From: Phycisphaerales bacterium UBA7800
Lineage (GTDB): Bacteria; Planctomycetota; Phycisphaerae; Phycisphaerales; Phycisphaeraceae
Assembly (NCBI GenBank): GCA_002480565.1
Contig: DLCK01000076.1
Coordinates: 124,001-188,000, forward strand
Direction: 5' to 3'
Length of the DNA: 64,000 nt
This document shows positions 49,575-56,817 of the stretch, piece after piece. How positions within the stretch are numbered: the first letter of the stretch is position 1; every line of letters begins with the position of its first letter. The notes under the pieces are model-generated. The model was not told the DNA's origin. It did not search any database and saw nothing but the letters and a program-made list of their open reading frames with translations. The translations under genes were made by a program, and so were the position numbers.

Positions 49575-49637
49575 AAAAATTCCGGGATAGACTCGCCAGG
49601 TGACCTGACCGCCTGACATTCAATCCTGAAGTACCTC

Positions 49638-49681
49638 GTGCGTGGTGATGAAAGCTTGCGATTCATCACCACGCACTTTTT
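49638..49681 (+). terminator. Intrinsic terminator of the giant gene
   Basis: A perfect 15-bp inverted repeat (GTGCGTGGTGATGAA at 49638-49652 with its complement at 49662-49676) encloses a 9-nt loop and is followed by TTTTT. It lies 64 nt after the stop codon. The rest of 49575-49785 holds no gene; AT-rich sequence continues to the convergent gene's stop at 49786. Confidence 0.9.
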
Positions 49682-49785
49682 ATGCGCAGCAGTTGGTATC
49701 GTAAATTTTAAATGCTGAACACTTGTTTCAAAAAAATAGTTGCCAGAGCAAGTGTCGCTGTGAATTGAATTGATTTAAATAAAAC

Positions 49786-50727
49786 TTAAAAACCCAACGT
49801 CAATTGGTTAGACACCGGGTGAGGAAATTTGCGGTTTGAGTTGAGTTTAAACCAGCGGGTTCTGCGTCGTTGCTGTGTGAGAATGACGCGTTTGGCAATG
49901 GTCTGATCTTGCGAGAAAACTTCGTAAACTTTCTCTTCAGTATTACATTGCTGTGATCGATGCAGCAGTATGACGTGGGCAGGCTGGCCGTCAGCAGAAC
50001 GTCGATCGATACGTTGTATGGCGGCAAAAGCCTGCTCATTGGAAAGATGGCCGGCCTGTCCCATGACGCGGCGTTTGAGTCGTTCTGGACGCGTACTGGC
50101 CTGCTGCATCTTTGGATCATAATTGGCTTCGATGGCAAGGATATCCACGTTGGTGAATTGATGAATCAACGTGTCAGGTACATGCCCAAGATCTGTTGCA
50201 AAACCAATCGAACCATGATCTGAATCAATGCGGTAGCCAAAGGTTCCCTGGCTGTCATGTCGAAGGTGAATGGGATGAAAATCCAGATTTGGTAATGGGT
50301 TGAATTTTTCAGCGAACTCACGAACAAGACCGGACGTAATAAGAGGAGCAGCATGCTTCATGCGCTTAAGGTCCGTCATATGCCAAGCATGTAAATACAG
50401 TGGTATTCGCCAGCCGACCATTGTGTTAATCCAAGTTGGGCGAAAATGATCTTGGTCCAGATGCGTGATGACAATTGCCTTGATGTGTTGCAGTGAACTT
50501 TTGGCTTGCCCAAGGCGTTTGCTGATGGTTACCGGGCCAAGCCCCGCATCAAGAAGCATGGCTTGGTCTTGATGTTGGATCACGGTGCAGTTACCACCAC
50601 TGCCACTGCCTAGGACACAAAGGTTCAAGGGCGTAGAGGATTGAGTTGCTCCGTTTTTATCCGAGGATTCGTCAGCTTGCATATTCGGAGAAACAGCAAA
50701 AAGCGGGATGGTTTGTTCGGGTTTCAT
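49786..50727 (-). CDS. WalJ/YycJ-like metallo-beta-lactamase-fold hydrolase
   Basis: 313 aa. After a poorly conserved first 35 residues comes 'LGSGSGGNCTVI' (residues 39-50), the hallmark of the YycJ/WalJ branch of the metallo-beta-lactamase superfamily. Metal-site elements follow: 'THLDQDH' (88-94), His157, 'FATDLGH' (Asp179), 'EANYD' (200-204; EANHD in typical members) and 'GHLSNEQA' (226-233). The usual HxHxDH has become HxDxDH (Asp91 for the second His). Members are predicted cytoplasmic hydrolases or nucleases linked to cell-wall or replication control; the exact substrate is unknown. It converges on the giant gene and diverges from the ompH-like gene across a 75-bp shared upstream region. 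No clear Shine-Dalgarno is seen before this ATG, so the start is the least certain part. Confidence 0.85.
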   Translation of the reverse strand: MKPEQTIPLFAVSPNMQADESSDKNGATQSSTPLNLCVLGSGSGGNCTVIQHQDQAMLLDAGLGPVTISKRLGQAKSSLQHIKAIVITHLDQDHFRPTWINTMVGWRIPLYLHAWHMTDLKRMKHAAPLITSGLVREFAEKFNPLPNLDFHPIHLRHDSQGTFGYRIDSDHGSIGFATDLGHVPDTLIHQFTNVDILAIEANYDPKMQQASTRPERLKRRVMGQAGHLSNEQAFAAIQRIDRRSADGQPAHVILLHRSQQCNTEEKVYEVFSQDQTIAKRVILTQQRRRTRWFKLNSNRKFPHPVSNQLTLGF

Positions 50728-50802
50728 AAGGATGGCCTAGTGTGGCTTTTTTCGGCCTGTCTGTCAAGATTAAAACGCTTCAAAACGCAAGGGAGAGATT
50801 AA

Positions 50803-51495
50803 ATGAAACGATTGACTGGGACAATGGTGGTATTAATGTGCTTAATCATTGGCTGCGAACAGAAGAAATCTGCGCCTGCAGTTGGGAATGTGGCAGTCGT
50901 GGATATGGATCAAATCGCGCAGGCGACCGGCTTTGACAAAGCGCTTGACCAGCAGATGACCCAACTCAATCAGCAAATTGGTAGCCATCTGCAACAGCTG
51001 CAAAAACAGATACAAAGCCAATTGGAAAGCAAACAGAAAAATTGGGGCGAATCACCGACGAATCAACAAAAAGTTGAGTTTGAAAAACTATCCATGCAAC
51101 TCGACCAACAGTATCGTGCAGAACTGAACAAAGCTCAGCAGAACAGTAATCAAGCACATACGACAATGGTAGGTCAGTTCCGGCAGAAACTTGATCCAAT
51201 TGCCATGCAAGTTGCGCGTGAGCGTGGTTTTGATATTGTCATTTCACGTACTGAATCCGTACTGATGGTTTCAGTAAATGCGGACATTACCAATGATGTG
51301 CTTACACGTTTTAAGCAGATTAACCCTGTACAGGTCCCCGCCACTACACCAACGCCTGCTGAGCCGCCCATGGTACCTGCGTTGCCTGATGAAGCCAATT
51401 CATCACAGCAAACGCCGCAACCTCAACCCACCAATACGGGTGTGGAATCACAACAGCCCCATGTAACTGTGCCCGATACCTTACCGGTACAGTAA
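50803..51495 (+). CDS. OmpH/Skp-like periplasmic chaperone, predicted lipoprotein
   Basis: 230 aa. A short basic start and hydrophobic stretch end in a lipobox, IIGC (Cys18), so the protein should be lipidated; classical Skp is soluble. 'VAVVDMDQIAQATG' (about residues 30-43) is the usual first strand of OmpH-family proteins. A Gln-rich helical, coiled-coil-like arm follows (about 45-135), then 'ARERGFDIVISRTESVLMV', the conserved return strand, and a Pro/Gln/Thr-rich tail (about 180-230) that is longer than in typical Skp. A good ribosome-binding site (GGGAGAG) precedes the ATG by a few bases. Skp-family proteins hold unfolded outer-membrane proteins in the periplasm; a lipid-anchored version would act at a membrane. 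Confidence 0.82.
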   Translation: MKRLTGTMVVLMCLIIGCEQKKSAPAVGNVAVVDMDQIAQATGFDKALDQQMTQLNQQIGSHLQQLQKQIQSQLESKQKNWGESPTNQQKVEFEKLSMQLDQQYRAELNKAQQNSNQAHTTMVGQFRQKLDPIAMQVARERGFDIVISRTESVLMVSVNADITNDVLTRFKQINPVQVPATTPTPAEPPMVPALPDEANSSQQTPQPQPTNTGVESQQPHVTVPDTLPVQ

Positions 51496-51679
51496 GTAAA
51501 ACTTACCCAAACGACATAATCGAATCAATACGTCTGTATAAGGCGTGTTAGGCTATTAATGTGGTCTTTTTTTCTAAAACTTGTATCCGATAACTACTTT
51601 AGAGCAGGAGGCTCATCCCCAAGAATGACCCCGGACGATAATGAATAGAGGTAGGGTCCAATTGAAATTGAGGTTCCTG

Positions 51680-51874
51680 ATGCGTAACCGTTTGGCTTTG
51701 TGGATGTTGATTTTGGGCGGCATATCAATCTCAGGGTGTACCACGACACAGCATGCAAGAGTCAATATCATCGAACCGAGTTACTCATATGTCGATGATA
51801 TGGATATGGAATTAACTGCGTCTGATGAGCAAACCTTGGCACAAGTCCCGATCCAGAATCATGTCCAACCTTGA
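51680..51874 (+). CDS. Small lipoprotein, unknown function
   Basis: 64 aa from the ATG at 51680. This start is preferred over the ATG at 51641 because GAGG lies 6 nt ahead of it and because it places a classic lipoprotein signal at the N-terminus: RNR, then 'LALWMLILGGISISGC' with the lipobox Cys at residue 20. The mature part is only about 45 residues, acidic ('DDMDMELTASDE'), with no domain I recognise. It ends 8 bp before the convergent queE stop. A real gene is supported by the signal peptide and ribosome-binding site; its role is unknown. Confidence 0.65.
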   Translation: MRNRLALWMLILGGISISGCTTTQHARVNIIEPSYSYVDDMDMELTASDEQTLAQVPIQNHVQP

Positions 51875-51882
51875 TCGGATAT

Positions 51883-52602
51883 TTACACACCACGTGCAGA
51901 TGGATCCCAAATTTGCTTATGCAATTGCGACTGCATGCGAACAGGCAGATTGTCTTCGATTATCCATTGAGCCAAATCTATCATGGGTAATGCGCCACAT
52001 CCAGCCAACTCCTTGGTCGCATGCATTGCATTAACACCACTCATCAATACAGCTTTGACGCGATTGGCAAGATCATAATCAACCATGATCTTCTTGGCCC
52101 AATCATAATCTGCACGATCACAAAGTACGAACTTAATTTCATCTGTGGTATTGAGATGATCCATATTCGTCCATAGATTCCTGTCCACTTCACCACTGCC
52201 TGGTGTTTTGATATCCATGATACGTATGACACGCGGATCACAGACACTGATATCACATGCACCACTGGTTTCAATAAGGACTGTCTTCCCCAAGTCGCAG
52301 AGTCGCGTCATCAATGGATGAACCGTTTTTTGCAGTAAGGGTTCGCCCCCCGTGATTTCGTAAAGGTCACAGTTATGACGAATAGCTTGTGAAAGAACTT
52401 CATCAACAGTGAATGATTGGCCTTCATGAAAGGCATATTCAGTGTCGCAATAACTGCATCGAAGATGACATCCCTTTAGGCGTATAAATACACAACGCAG
52501 GCCTGACCATGTGCTCTCACCTTGTATGGAATAAAACATCTCATTGATCTGCAGTCGTGGCACATCGATCGTAGCGGAAGAATTACTGACGGGAAGTTTC
52601 AT
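51883..52602 (-). CDS. queE: 7-carboxy-7-deazaguanine synthase (radical SAM)
   Basis: 239 aa, the usual length. It converts 6-carboxy-5,6,7,8-tetrahydropterin to 7-carboxy-7-deazaguanine in the queuosine pathway, in the cytoplasm. 'INEMFYSIQGES' (residues 19-30) is the conserved QueE opening. The radical-SAM cluster motif CxxxCxxC is at Cys45, Cys49 and Cys52, followed by 'DTEYA'. 'ITGGEPLLQ' (83-91) binds SAM, 'DIKTPGSGE' is the family's ribose/substrate loop, and the C-terminus 'QLHKQIWDPSARGV' is typical. It lies 24 bp behind folK on the same strand, so the two are probably co-transcribed; both act on pterin-type intermediates. Confidence 0.95.
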   Translation of the reverse strand: MKLPVSNSSATIDVPRLQINEMFYSIQGESTWSGLRCVFIRLKGCHLRCSYCDTEYAFHEGQSFTVDEVLSQAIRHNCDLYEITGGEPLLQKTVHPLMTRLCDLGKTVLIETSGACDISVCDPRVIRIMDIKTPGSGEVDRNLWTNMDHLNTTDEIKFVLCDRADYDWAKKIMVDYDLANRVKAVLMSGVNAMHATKELAGCGALPMIDLAQWIIEDNLPVRMQSQLHKQIWDPSARGV

Positions 52603-52626
52603 GCGTATTATCTTAGCCTTTGGGTG

Positions 52627-53121
52627 TTATGGTTTCACATTGTCAAGCATCTGCACAACAGTCAAACCAAGAATTGGATGGACCCAGTCAGGAACAATTT
52701 CAGCCAATGGCTTAAGAACAAACCAACGTTCGTGCATCAATGGATGCGGGATAACAAGATCTTCTTCATCATAAACAAGACTGTCATAAAAGATGATATC
52801 CAAATCCAACGGTCTGGGCCCCCACTTGACTCTTGAAGTTAAATCATCACGCCCATGCTTTAATTCAATTGCGTTTAGAGACTTCAAAAGACCTGATGGT
52901 GAAAGGTTTGTCTCCATCACAACTGCTGCATTAAGAAAGACCGCTTGGTTAATTGGTCCGACAGGCTGTGTTTTAATAAATCGACTACGGTGAACCAATC
53001 GGGTGCCTGGCAATTCATCCATTGCATCGCATGCTTGTGACAAATGGGTGTGGGAATCCCCCATATTGCTCCCCAGAGCAATGCAAGCCAATATTGGGTT
53101 TGGGGGTGTTTGAATTACCAT
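52627..53121 (-). CDS. folK: HPPK: 6-hydroxymethyl-7,8-dihydropterin pyrophosphokinase
   Basis: 164 aa, normal for a monofunctional enzyme. It transfers pyrophosphate from ATP to 6-hydroxymethyl-7,8-dihydropterin in folate synthesis. 'ALGSNMGD' (15-22) is the conserved start of the fold, 'FLNAAVVMET' (62-71) lies in the pterin-binding part, and 'WGPRPLDLDIIFYD' (100-113) carries the two Mg-binding aspartates Asp106 and Asp108. 'IPHPLMHERWFVLKPLAEI' completes the signature. No clear Shine-Dalgarno is seen before the ATG. It is the first gene of the folK-queE pair. Confidence 0.96.
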   Translation of the reverse strand: MVIQTPPNPILACIALGSNMGDSHTHLSQACDAMDELPGTRLVHRSRFIKTQPVGPINQAVFLNAAVVMETNLSPSGLLKSLNAIELKHGRDDLTSRVKWGPRPLDLDIIFYDSLVYDEEDLVIPHPLMHERWFVLKPLAEIVPDWVHPILGLTVVQMLDNVKP

Positions 53122-53169
53122 GGTTTAAAACACTCATGTATCTTTAAATGCAATACCAGCAATATGTTA

Positions 53170-53198
53170 TTGACATGTGAAAGTTAGTTATAGATGAT
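53170..53198 (+). promoter_or_regulatory. Candidate promoter for the 53253 lipoprotein gene
   Basis: A perfect TTGACA box at 53170-53175 is followed by an AT-rich stretch (TTAGTTATAGATGATATT) with no good TATAAT at the ideal spacing; TAGATG lies at a 15-nt and GATGAT at a 17-nt spacing. It lies 55-80 nt ahead of the ATG at 53253. Confidence 0.3.
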
Positions 53199-53252
53199 AT
53201 TCCAGCTTGTAATCAATGGTCCAGTTTACACCACCTTTTTTAAGGAAACCTT

Positions 53253-54278
53253 ATGATCCAGCGAATTGTACTCAATGCTTTGCTTCCCGTCCTTTGCTGC
53301 ATGATTTTAACTGCTTGCAATGAGCCTGAGGCATACAACGGCAGTAGCAGTTTTCAAAGTACACCAACTACAAAGACAACCAGTCACTCCAATGCAATAT
53401 CTACTGAGGTATCTGCACCAACTGCAAATCATACAGCAGTCAAACCAAGTTCTGCTGACTTGAAAGAGGCAGGTAACTACTGGAAACGCGAAGGCAAGAA
53501 AGTCGATATCACAAAGACCAAACGTGTCCTCATAGCGGAATTTGGCGTCGTCTTTGTCACAAGCCGCGATCACAAAATTGGTAACAATTCCCTGAGCCTC
53601 GGCACAATGATGCGCATCGCTGGTGTGGGACGTCGTGAATACAAGTTCGATGATTCATTCAAAGCTGAATATCCAACCCAACTTTATAACCAATACGTCA
53701 AACACCTTGAATCTCAAGGTTATGAAGTTATCTCGCTCGAAGACACATTGGCTTGCAAAGCCTTGGAAGATATTGAAAAAGGTAAAGCTGGCTCCAAGAA
53801 GAGCGGAAATTATTACCACGGCTTCTTCGGTGGCAAGGGAAGTCAAAAAGCCGAAATCTATCCTGCTGCAGGTATGGACCAGATGGGTGCTGGTTTCCTG
53901 GGGCTAGGTGAATCTAAGAACATGAAGGCTGTTAATGCCGCAATGGGTGAACTCAAAGCTGATATGGCAATTCGTGTACTCATTGGGGTTGGATTATTCA
54001 AAGGCCAAGCATGTCTCGAACCTGGATCATCCATTCGCGCCTTCTCCAATCTAAAATCGTCTAAAATGCCAAACGGTACAATGAACTATTGGCCTCAATC
54101 TTACACAACACTTACAAGCAAGAAGACACTCTTTTATGATAAACCAGTCGTCGATCAAACAGAGTTCAAAGCATTCAAAGGTAAAGTCTGGAATGTCAAT
54201 GAAGCTCAATTCGCAAGTGCGATTAATCAGGTCTTCCCTAAATTCGCAACCCAAGGCATCATGAAATTGGCATACTGA
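53253..54278 (+). CDS. Predicted lipoprotein, function unknown
   Basis: 341 aa. The signal peptide ends in the lipobox LTAC (Cys22). A Ser/Thr-rich linker follows (about residues 28-68). The folded part starts with 'VLIAEFGVVFVTS' and has mixed alpha/beta character; 'YNQYVKHLESQGYEVISLED' looks like a helix followed by a strand, and Gly-rich stretches follow ('YYHGFFGGKG', 'MGAGFLGLGE'). I do not recognise the family. AAGGA is well placed before the ATG, and a strong terminator lies 36 nt after the stop, so it is a single-gene unit. Nothing ties it to the genes on either side. Confidence 0.85.
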   Translation: MIQRIVLNALLPVLCCMILTACNEPEAYNGSSSFQSTPTTKTTSHSNAISTEVSAPTANHTAVKPSSADLKEAGNYWKREGKKVDITKTKRVLIAEFGVVFVTSRDHKIGNNSLSLGTMMRIAGVGRREYKFDDSFKAEYPTQLYNQYVKHLESQGYEVISLEDTLACKALEDIEKGKAGSKKSGNYYHGFFGGKGSQKAEIYPAAGMDQMGAGFLGLGESKNMKAVNAAMGELKADMAIRVLIGVGLFKGQACLEPGSSIRAFSNLKSSKMPNGTMNYWPQSYTTLTSKKTLFYDKPVVDQTEFKAFKGKVWNVNEAQFASAINQVFPKFATQGIMKLAY

Positions 54279-54313
54279 TTATACGAATCTACATTTACCG
54301 AATTTAGTTTTTC

Positions 54314-54345
54314 AAGGCATGACCACAACTGGTCATGCCTTTTTT
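54314..54345 (+). terminator. Intrinsic terminator after the 53253 lipoprotein gene
   Basis: A perfect 12-bp stem (AAGGCATGACCA and its complement, 54314-54325 and 54330-54341) with a CAAC loop, then a T-run. The remainder of the 311-nt gap up to 54589 is AT-rich and holds only the candidate lacI-type promoter. Confidence 0.9.
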
Positions 54346-54527
54346 ATTCATTGAACTGGGATTGGATAAAACTTCTAATCAAAGAAGTGACATCTAGTAT
54401 AACATCTCATATATTTCACAACATTTTTTGCCATCCATCGTATTTGCAATTCTTTTATTATTAGAGACCTACACGTCTATTACGCCCTGCAAATCCTCTT
54501 TCTTTCACTTGTTTTCACTTTATTGCA

Positions 54528-54556
54528 TTGACTCATTGAAGTTCTAGGCCTAAAGT
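54528..54556 (+). promoter_or_regulatory. Candidate promoter of the LacI-family gene
   Basis: TTGACT at 54528-54533 and TAAAGT at 54551-54556 are 17 nt apart, followed by a 33-nt leader to the ATG at 54590. The palindrome TAGGCCTA (54545-54552) overlaps the -10 box and could be a site for self-repression. Inference from sequence alone. Confidence 0.35.
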
Positions 54557-54589
54557 TTCATATCACTTTCCATTCGTCTGAGATCGGTA

Positions 54590-55732
54590 ATGTCACAAAA
54601 TAACGCATCAACACTTGCTCAAGTCAGTGCCAAAGCCGGCTGTTCTCCTGCAACAGTTTCACGTGTGCTCAATTGCAGTGGGCCAGTTAGTGGCAGCGTG
54701 AGAGAAAATGTTTTAAAAGCCGTAAAAGAATCCGGTTATATACCAAGACGGACACATAAAACGCTCAGCAGCAACAGTCAGGTATCGATCGAACGCAAGA
54801 ATAATCAGCATGACCTTTTTGAAGTAGTTTTGTATCGTTGCACTCCGGCTGAACGTCTCACAGCTGAATCTGGAAAGTTGACAGTTGGTTCTTCAAGAAT
54901 GCTTACGGAGAAACTTCTTTTCAGCAAAAATTTTACTCTCACAGCAGACTTTTACATGCATATCATCTCAGGTGTGATGGATGAGTTAGCCAGTGCCTCC
55001 AAACGAGCCATGATTCAAACTTCTACCGACTTGATGAGTTTGTCACTCCTCAAAGCGGTGAACCAAAGTGAAATTGGTGGTGTTATCCTGCTTGGTGAAT
55101 ACCCTCCGAAGCTCGACACATTCCTGGAAAAATGTACTAAACATGTTGTTCTTGTCGACATTATTCATCCTGGTATTGCAGACATAGTTACCATTGACAA
55201 TATGGCTGGAATAAGTCTTGCAATGGATCATCTGATTCAATTGGGACATCGAAAAATTGGTTATGTCGGGGCACCATTTAACAAGAGTTATGAAGAACGC
55301 TGGGTTACATGGAAGTGGAAAATGACAGGAGCCGGTCTTTCAATAAACAATCAATGGGTCTATCAAGGTAGCAATAAAATCCAGGACACAACCAAAGGTT
55401 TACAGCAAATGCTTAGTCAAACTGACCGCCCTACAGCTTTGGTTTGCGCCAGTGATTGGTCAGCGTTTGGAGCACTTCGAGCTGCAGAAACATTACAGAT
55501 TGCCATACCTGAACAAATAAGCATTATTGGCTTTGACGATATTAATGCTGCTGCAATGGTTACTCCATCATTAACAACACTACATGCTCCATTGCGAGAA
55601 ATGGGTGAACAAGCAGCCCGTCAAATTCTATATAACAACCTGTTTAATCGATCTCGTCATGGAACAGGTGTCACAACAAGACTCATGCCGCAGTTAGTAA
55701 TCAGAAATTCAACTTCGCATTATACAGAATAA
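54590..55732 (+). CDS. LacI-family transcriptional regulator
   Basis: 380 aa, slightly longer than typical LacI proteins (about 340). Residues 8-28 form the helix-turn-helix ('TLAQVSAKAGCSPATVSRVLN'), followed by the hinge-region helix ending 'ESGYIPRR'. About 50 poorly conserved residues then precede the periplasmic-binding-protein-like sensor domain: 'GVMDELASASKRAMIQTS', 'IGGVILLGE', 'VTIDNMAGISLAMDHLIQLGHRKIGYVG', 'ALVCASDWSAFGALRA', 'IPEQISIIGFDDI'. Such proteins repress or activate sugar-use genes in response to a small sugar. It stands directly upstream of two pseudopilins and a polysaccharidase, which are its likely targets. The start lacks a strong Shine-Dalgarno but gives a complete HTH. 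Confidence 0.92.
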   Translation: MSQNNASTLAQVSAKAGCSPATVSRVLNCSGPVSGSVRENVLKAVKESGYIPRRTHKTLSSNSQVSIERKNNQHDLFEVVLYRCTPAERLTAESGKLTVGSSRMLTEKLLFSKNFTLTADFYMHIISGVMDELASASKRAMIQTSTDLMSLSLLKAVNQSEIGGVILLGEYPPKLDTFLEKCTKHVVLVDIIHPGIADIVTIDNMAGISLAMDHLIQLGHRKIGYVGAPFNKSYEERWVTWKWKMTGAGLSINNQWVYQGSNKIQDTTKGLQQMLSQTDRPTALVCASDWSAFGALRAAETLQIAIPEQISIIGFDDINAAAMVTPSLTTLHAPLREMGEQAARQILYNNLFNRSRHGTGVTTRLMPQLVIRNSTSHYTE

Positions 55733-55801
55733 GGCAGTTCTTCAATTTTAAACCTAACAGTACAGTTGTATGCTTCATGTAATTTATTCTTTAGGGTTAA
55801 A

Positions 55802-55809
55802 TATCGATA
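55802..55809. promoter_or_regulatory. Possible LacI-type operator core upstream of the pseudopilins
   Basis: TATCGATA is a palindrome with the central CG seen in most LacI-family operators. It lies 160 nt ahead of the first pseudopilin gene; symmetry outside the 8-bp core is weak. A TATAAT-like box at 55926-55931 lies between it and the gene. The rest of the 236-nt gap is AT-rich without a recognisable gene. Confidence 0.18.
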
Positions 55810-55968
55810 GGTTATAAGAATACAAATCTCTTGAAAAGTAAAAAACAAGAATATCTTGGCAGTTTTCAGTAAATTTAAGTCAGCATTAAATCAGAATAGA
55901 TAAAAATTAACAGTAAGTACAGGCTTATAATTGTCTGGCAAAATAGCCAATCTAAAGGGAAGAGCATT

Positions 55969-56715
55969 ATGAAAAACCAAAAAGCTTTCACACTTATCGA
56001 ATTGCTGGTTGTTATATCCATAATCTCATTATTGATTTCAATCCTGTTACCAGCCCTGGGGAAAGCCCGTAATGCAGCCAGAACATCTGTCTGCTTATCT
56101 CAATTTCGTCAATCCCTGGTCGCGAACTATACATATCAAGGCGATTACAATGGTTACAATGTACCACTTTGCAAAAATTTAAATCGTCGCAATTATTGGG
56201 GGTCAGAACCCGGTTTTCATCGTTGGCAAAACTATCTTGAAGTCTACACTGGTAATTACAGTATTTTTAATTGTCCTACTCGCGAAATTCTTTTCCCTGA
56301 CCACTCTGTTCTAAATCAAAAGACTCCGTATCCGACCAACTCCGGCTGGGTTAGGTCAAGAGGCGAATCATTCAGCGGTGGTGCCAGTGTCAATACTGCA
56401 TATACCTATAAAGTAGGCGGCTATGCTGACAGTAGCGCAACGCGAAATGAAGACCTTGAAAATGCAATGCATGATGATGAAATAAATAAGCCATTGGCAA
56501 CACTGGTTGCATTTGCAGATGGACGTTTTTGGACGGTAAACGCTAAGCCAACAACCACTCCTGGTGATGACAGCATTTTTCATCCTGATCGATACGTCCA
56601 TGATGGGAGAATCAACATGGGCTATGTGGATGGTCACGCTTCAACACGAGTCAAAGAAGATGTTGAAGTAAGATGGTGGCCTAAAGATACTTGGATCACA
56701 ACAAGAACACCGTAA
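55969..56715 (+). CDS. Pseudopilin-like protein with prepilin cleavage/methylation signal (H-x-DG type)
   Basis: 248 aa. The start, 'KAFTLIELLVVISIISLLISILLPALGKAR', is a type IV prepilin signal (given here only as the class example: cleavage before Phe7, Glu at +5, long hydrophobic helix). 'CLSQFRQSL' follows, and the C-terminal part carries 'HDGRINMGYVDGHAS', the His-(x)n-DG signature of the large DUF1559-like pseudopilin family that is expanded in Planctomycetota and Lentisphaerota. These proteins are anchored in the inner membrane by the uncleaved or processed helix; in these phyla they are often next to sulfatases and glycoside hydrolases. A ribosome-binding site (AAAGGGA) precedes the ATG. 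The molecular role is not established. Confidence 0.88.
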   Translation: MKNQKAFTLIELLVVISIISLLISILLPALGKARNAARTSVCLSQFRQSLVANYTYQGDYNGYNVPLCKNLNRRNYWGSEPGFHRWQNYLEVYTGNYSIFNCPTREILFPDHSVLNQKTPYPTNSGWVRSRGESFSGGASVNTAYTYKVGGYADSSATRNEDLENAMHDDEINKPLATLVAFADGRFWTVNAKPTTTPGDDSIFHPDRYVHDGRINMGYVDGHASTRVKEDVEVRWWPKDTWITTRTP

Positions 56716-56817
56716 TTTGTATTGCATATTCATGTTTTAAAAAATCAACCATCTATAAATATGTAATATCTCTTCTTGAATAAATACGGCATGTTGAATA
56801 TAGAAATTTGATAGCAT

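Noticed and set aside
1..49574. RTX toxin / type I secretion substrate
   Set aside because: I saw no runs of the GGxGxDxLx nonapeptide and no type I secretion genes in the window; the Ca motifs are of DxDxDG type.
51492..51506. GTAAGT-AAA-ACTTAC hairpin at the ompH-like stop codon as a terminator
   Set aside because: Only a 6-bp AT-rich stem and no T-run directly after it.
51641..51679. Longer start (ATG 51641) for the small lipoprotein
   Set aside because: It adds 13 residues in front of a good lipoprotein signal and lacks a Shine-Dalgarno, whereas ATG 51680 has GAGG 6 nt ahead.
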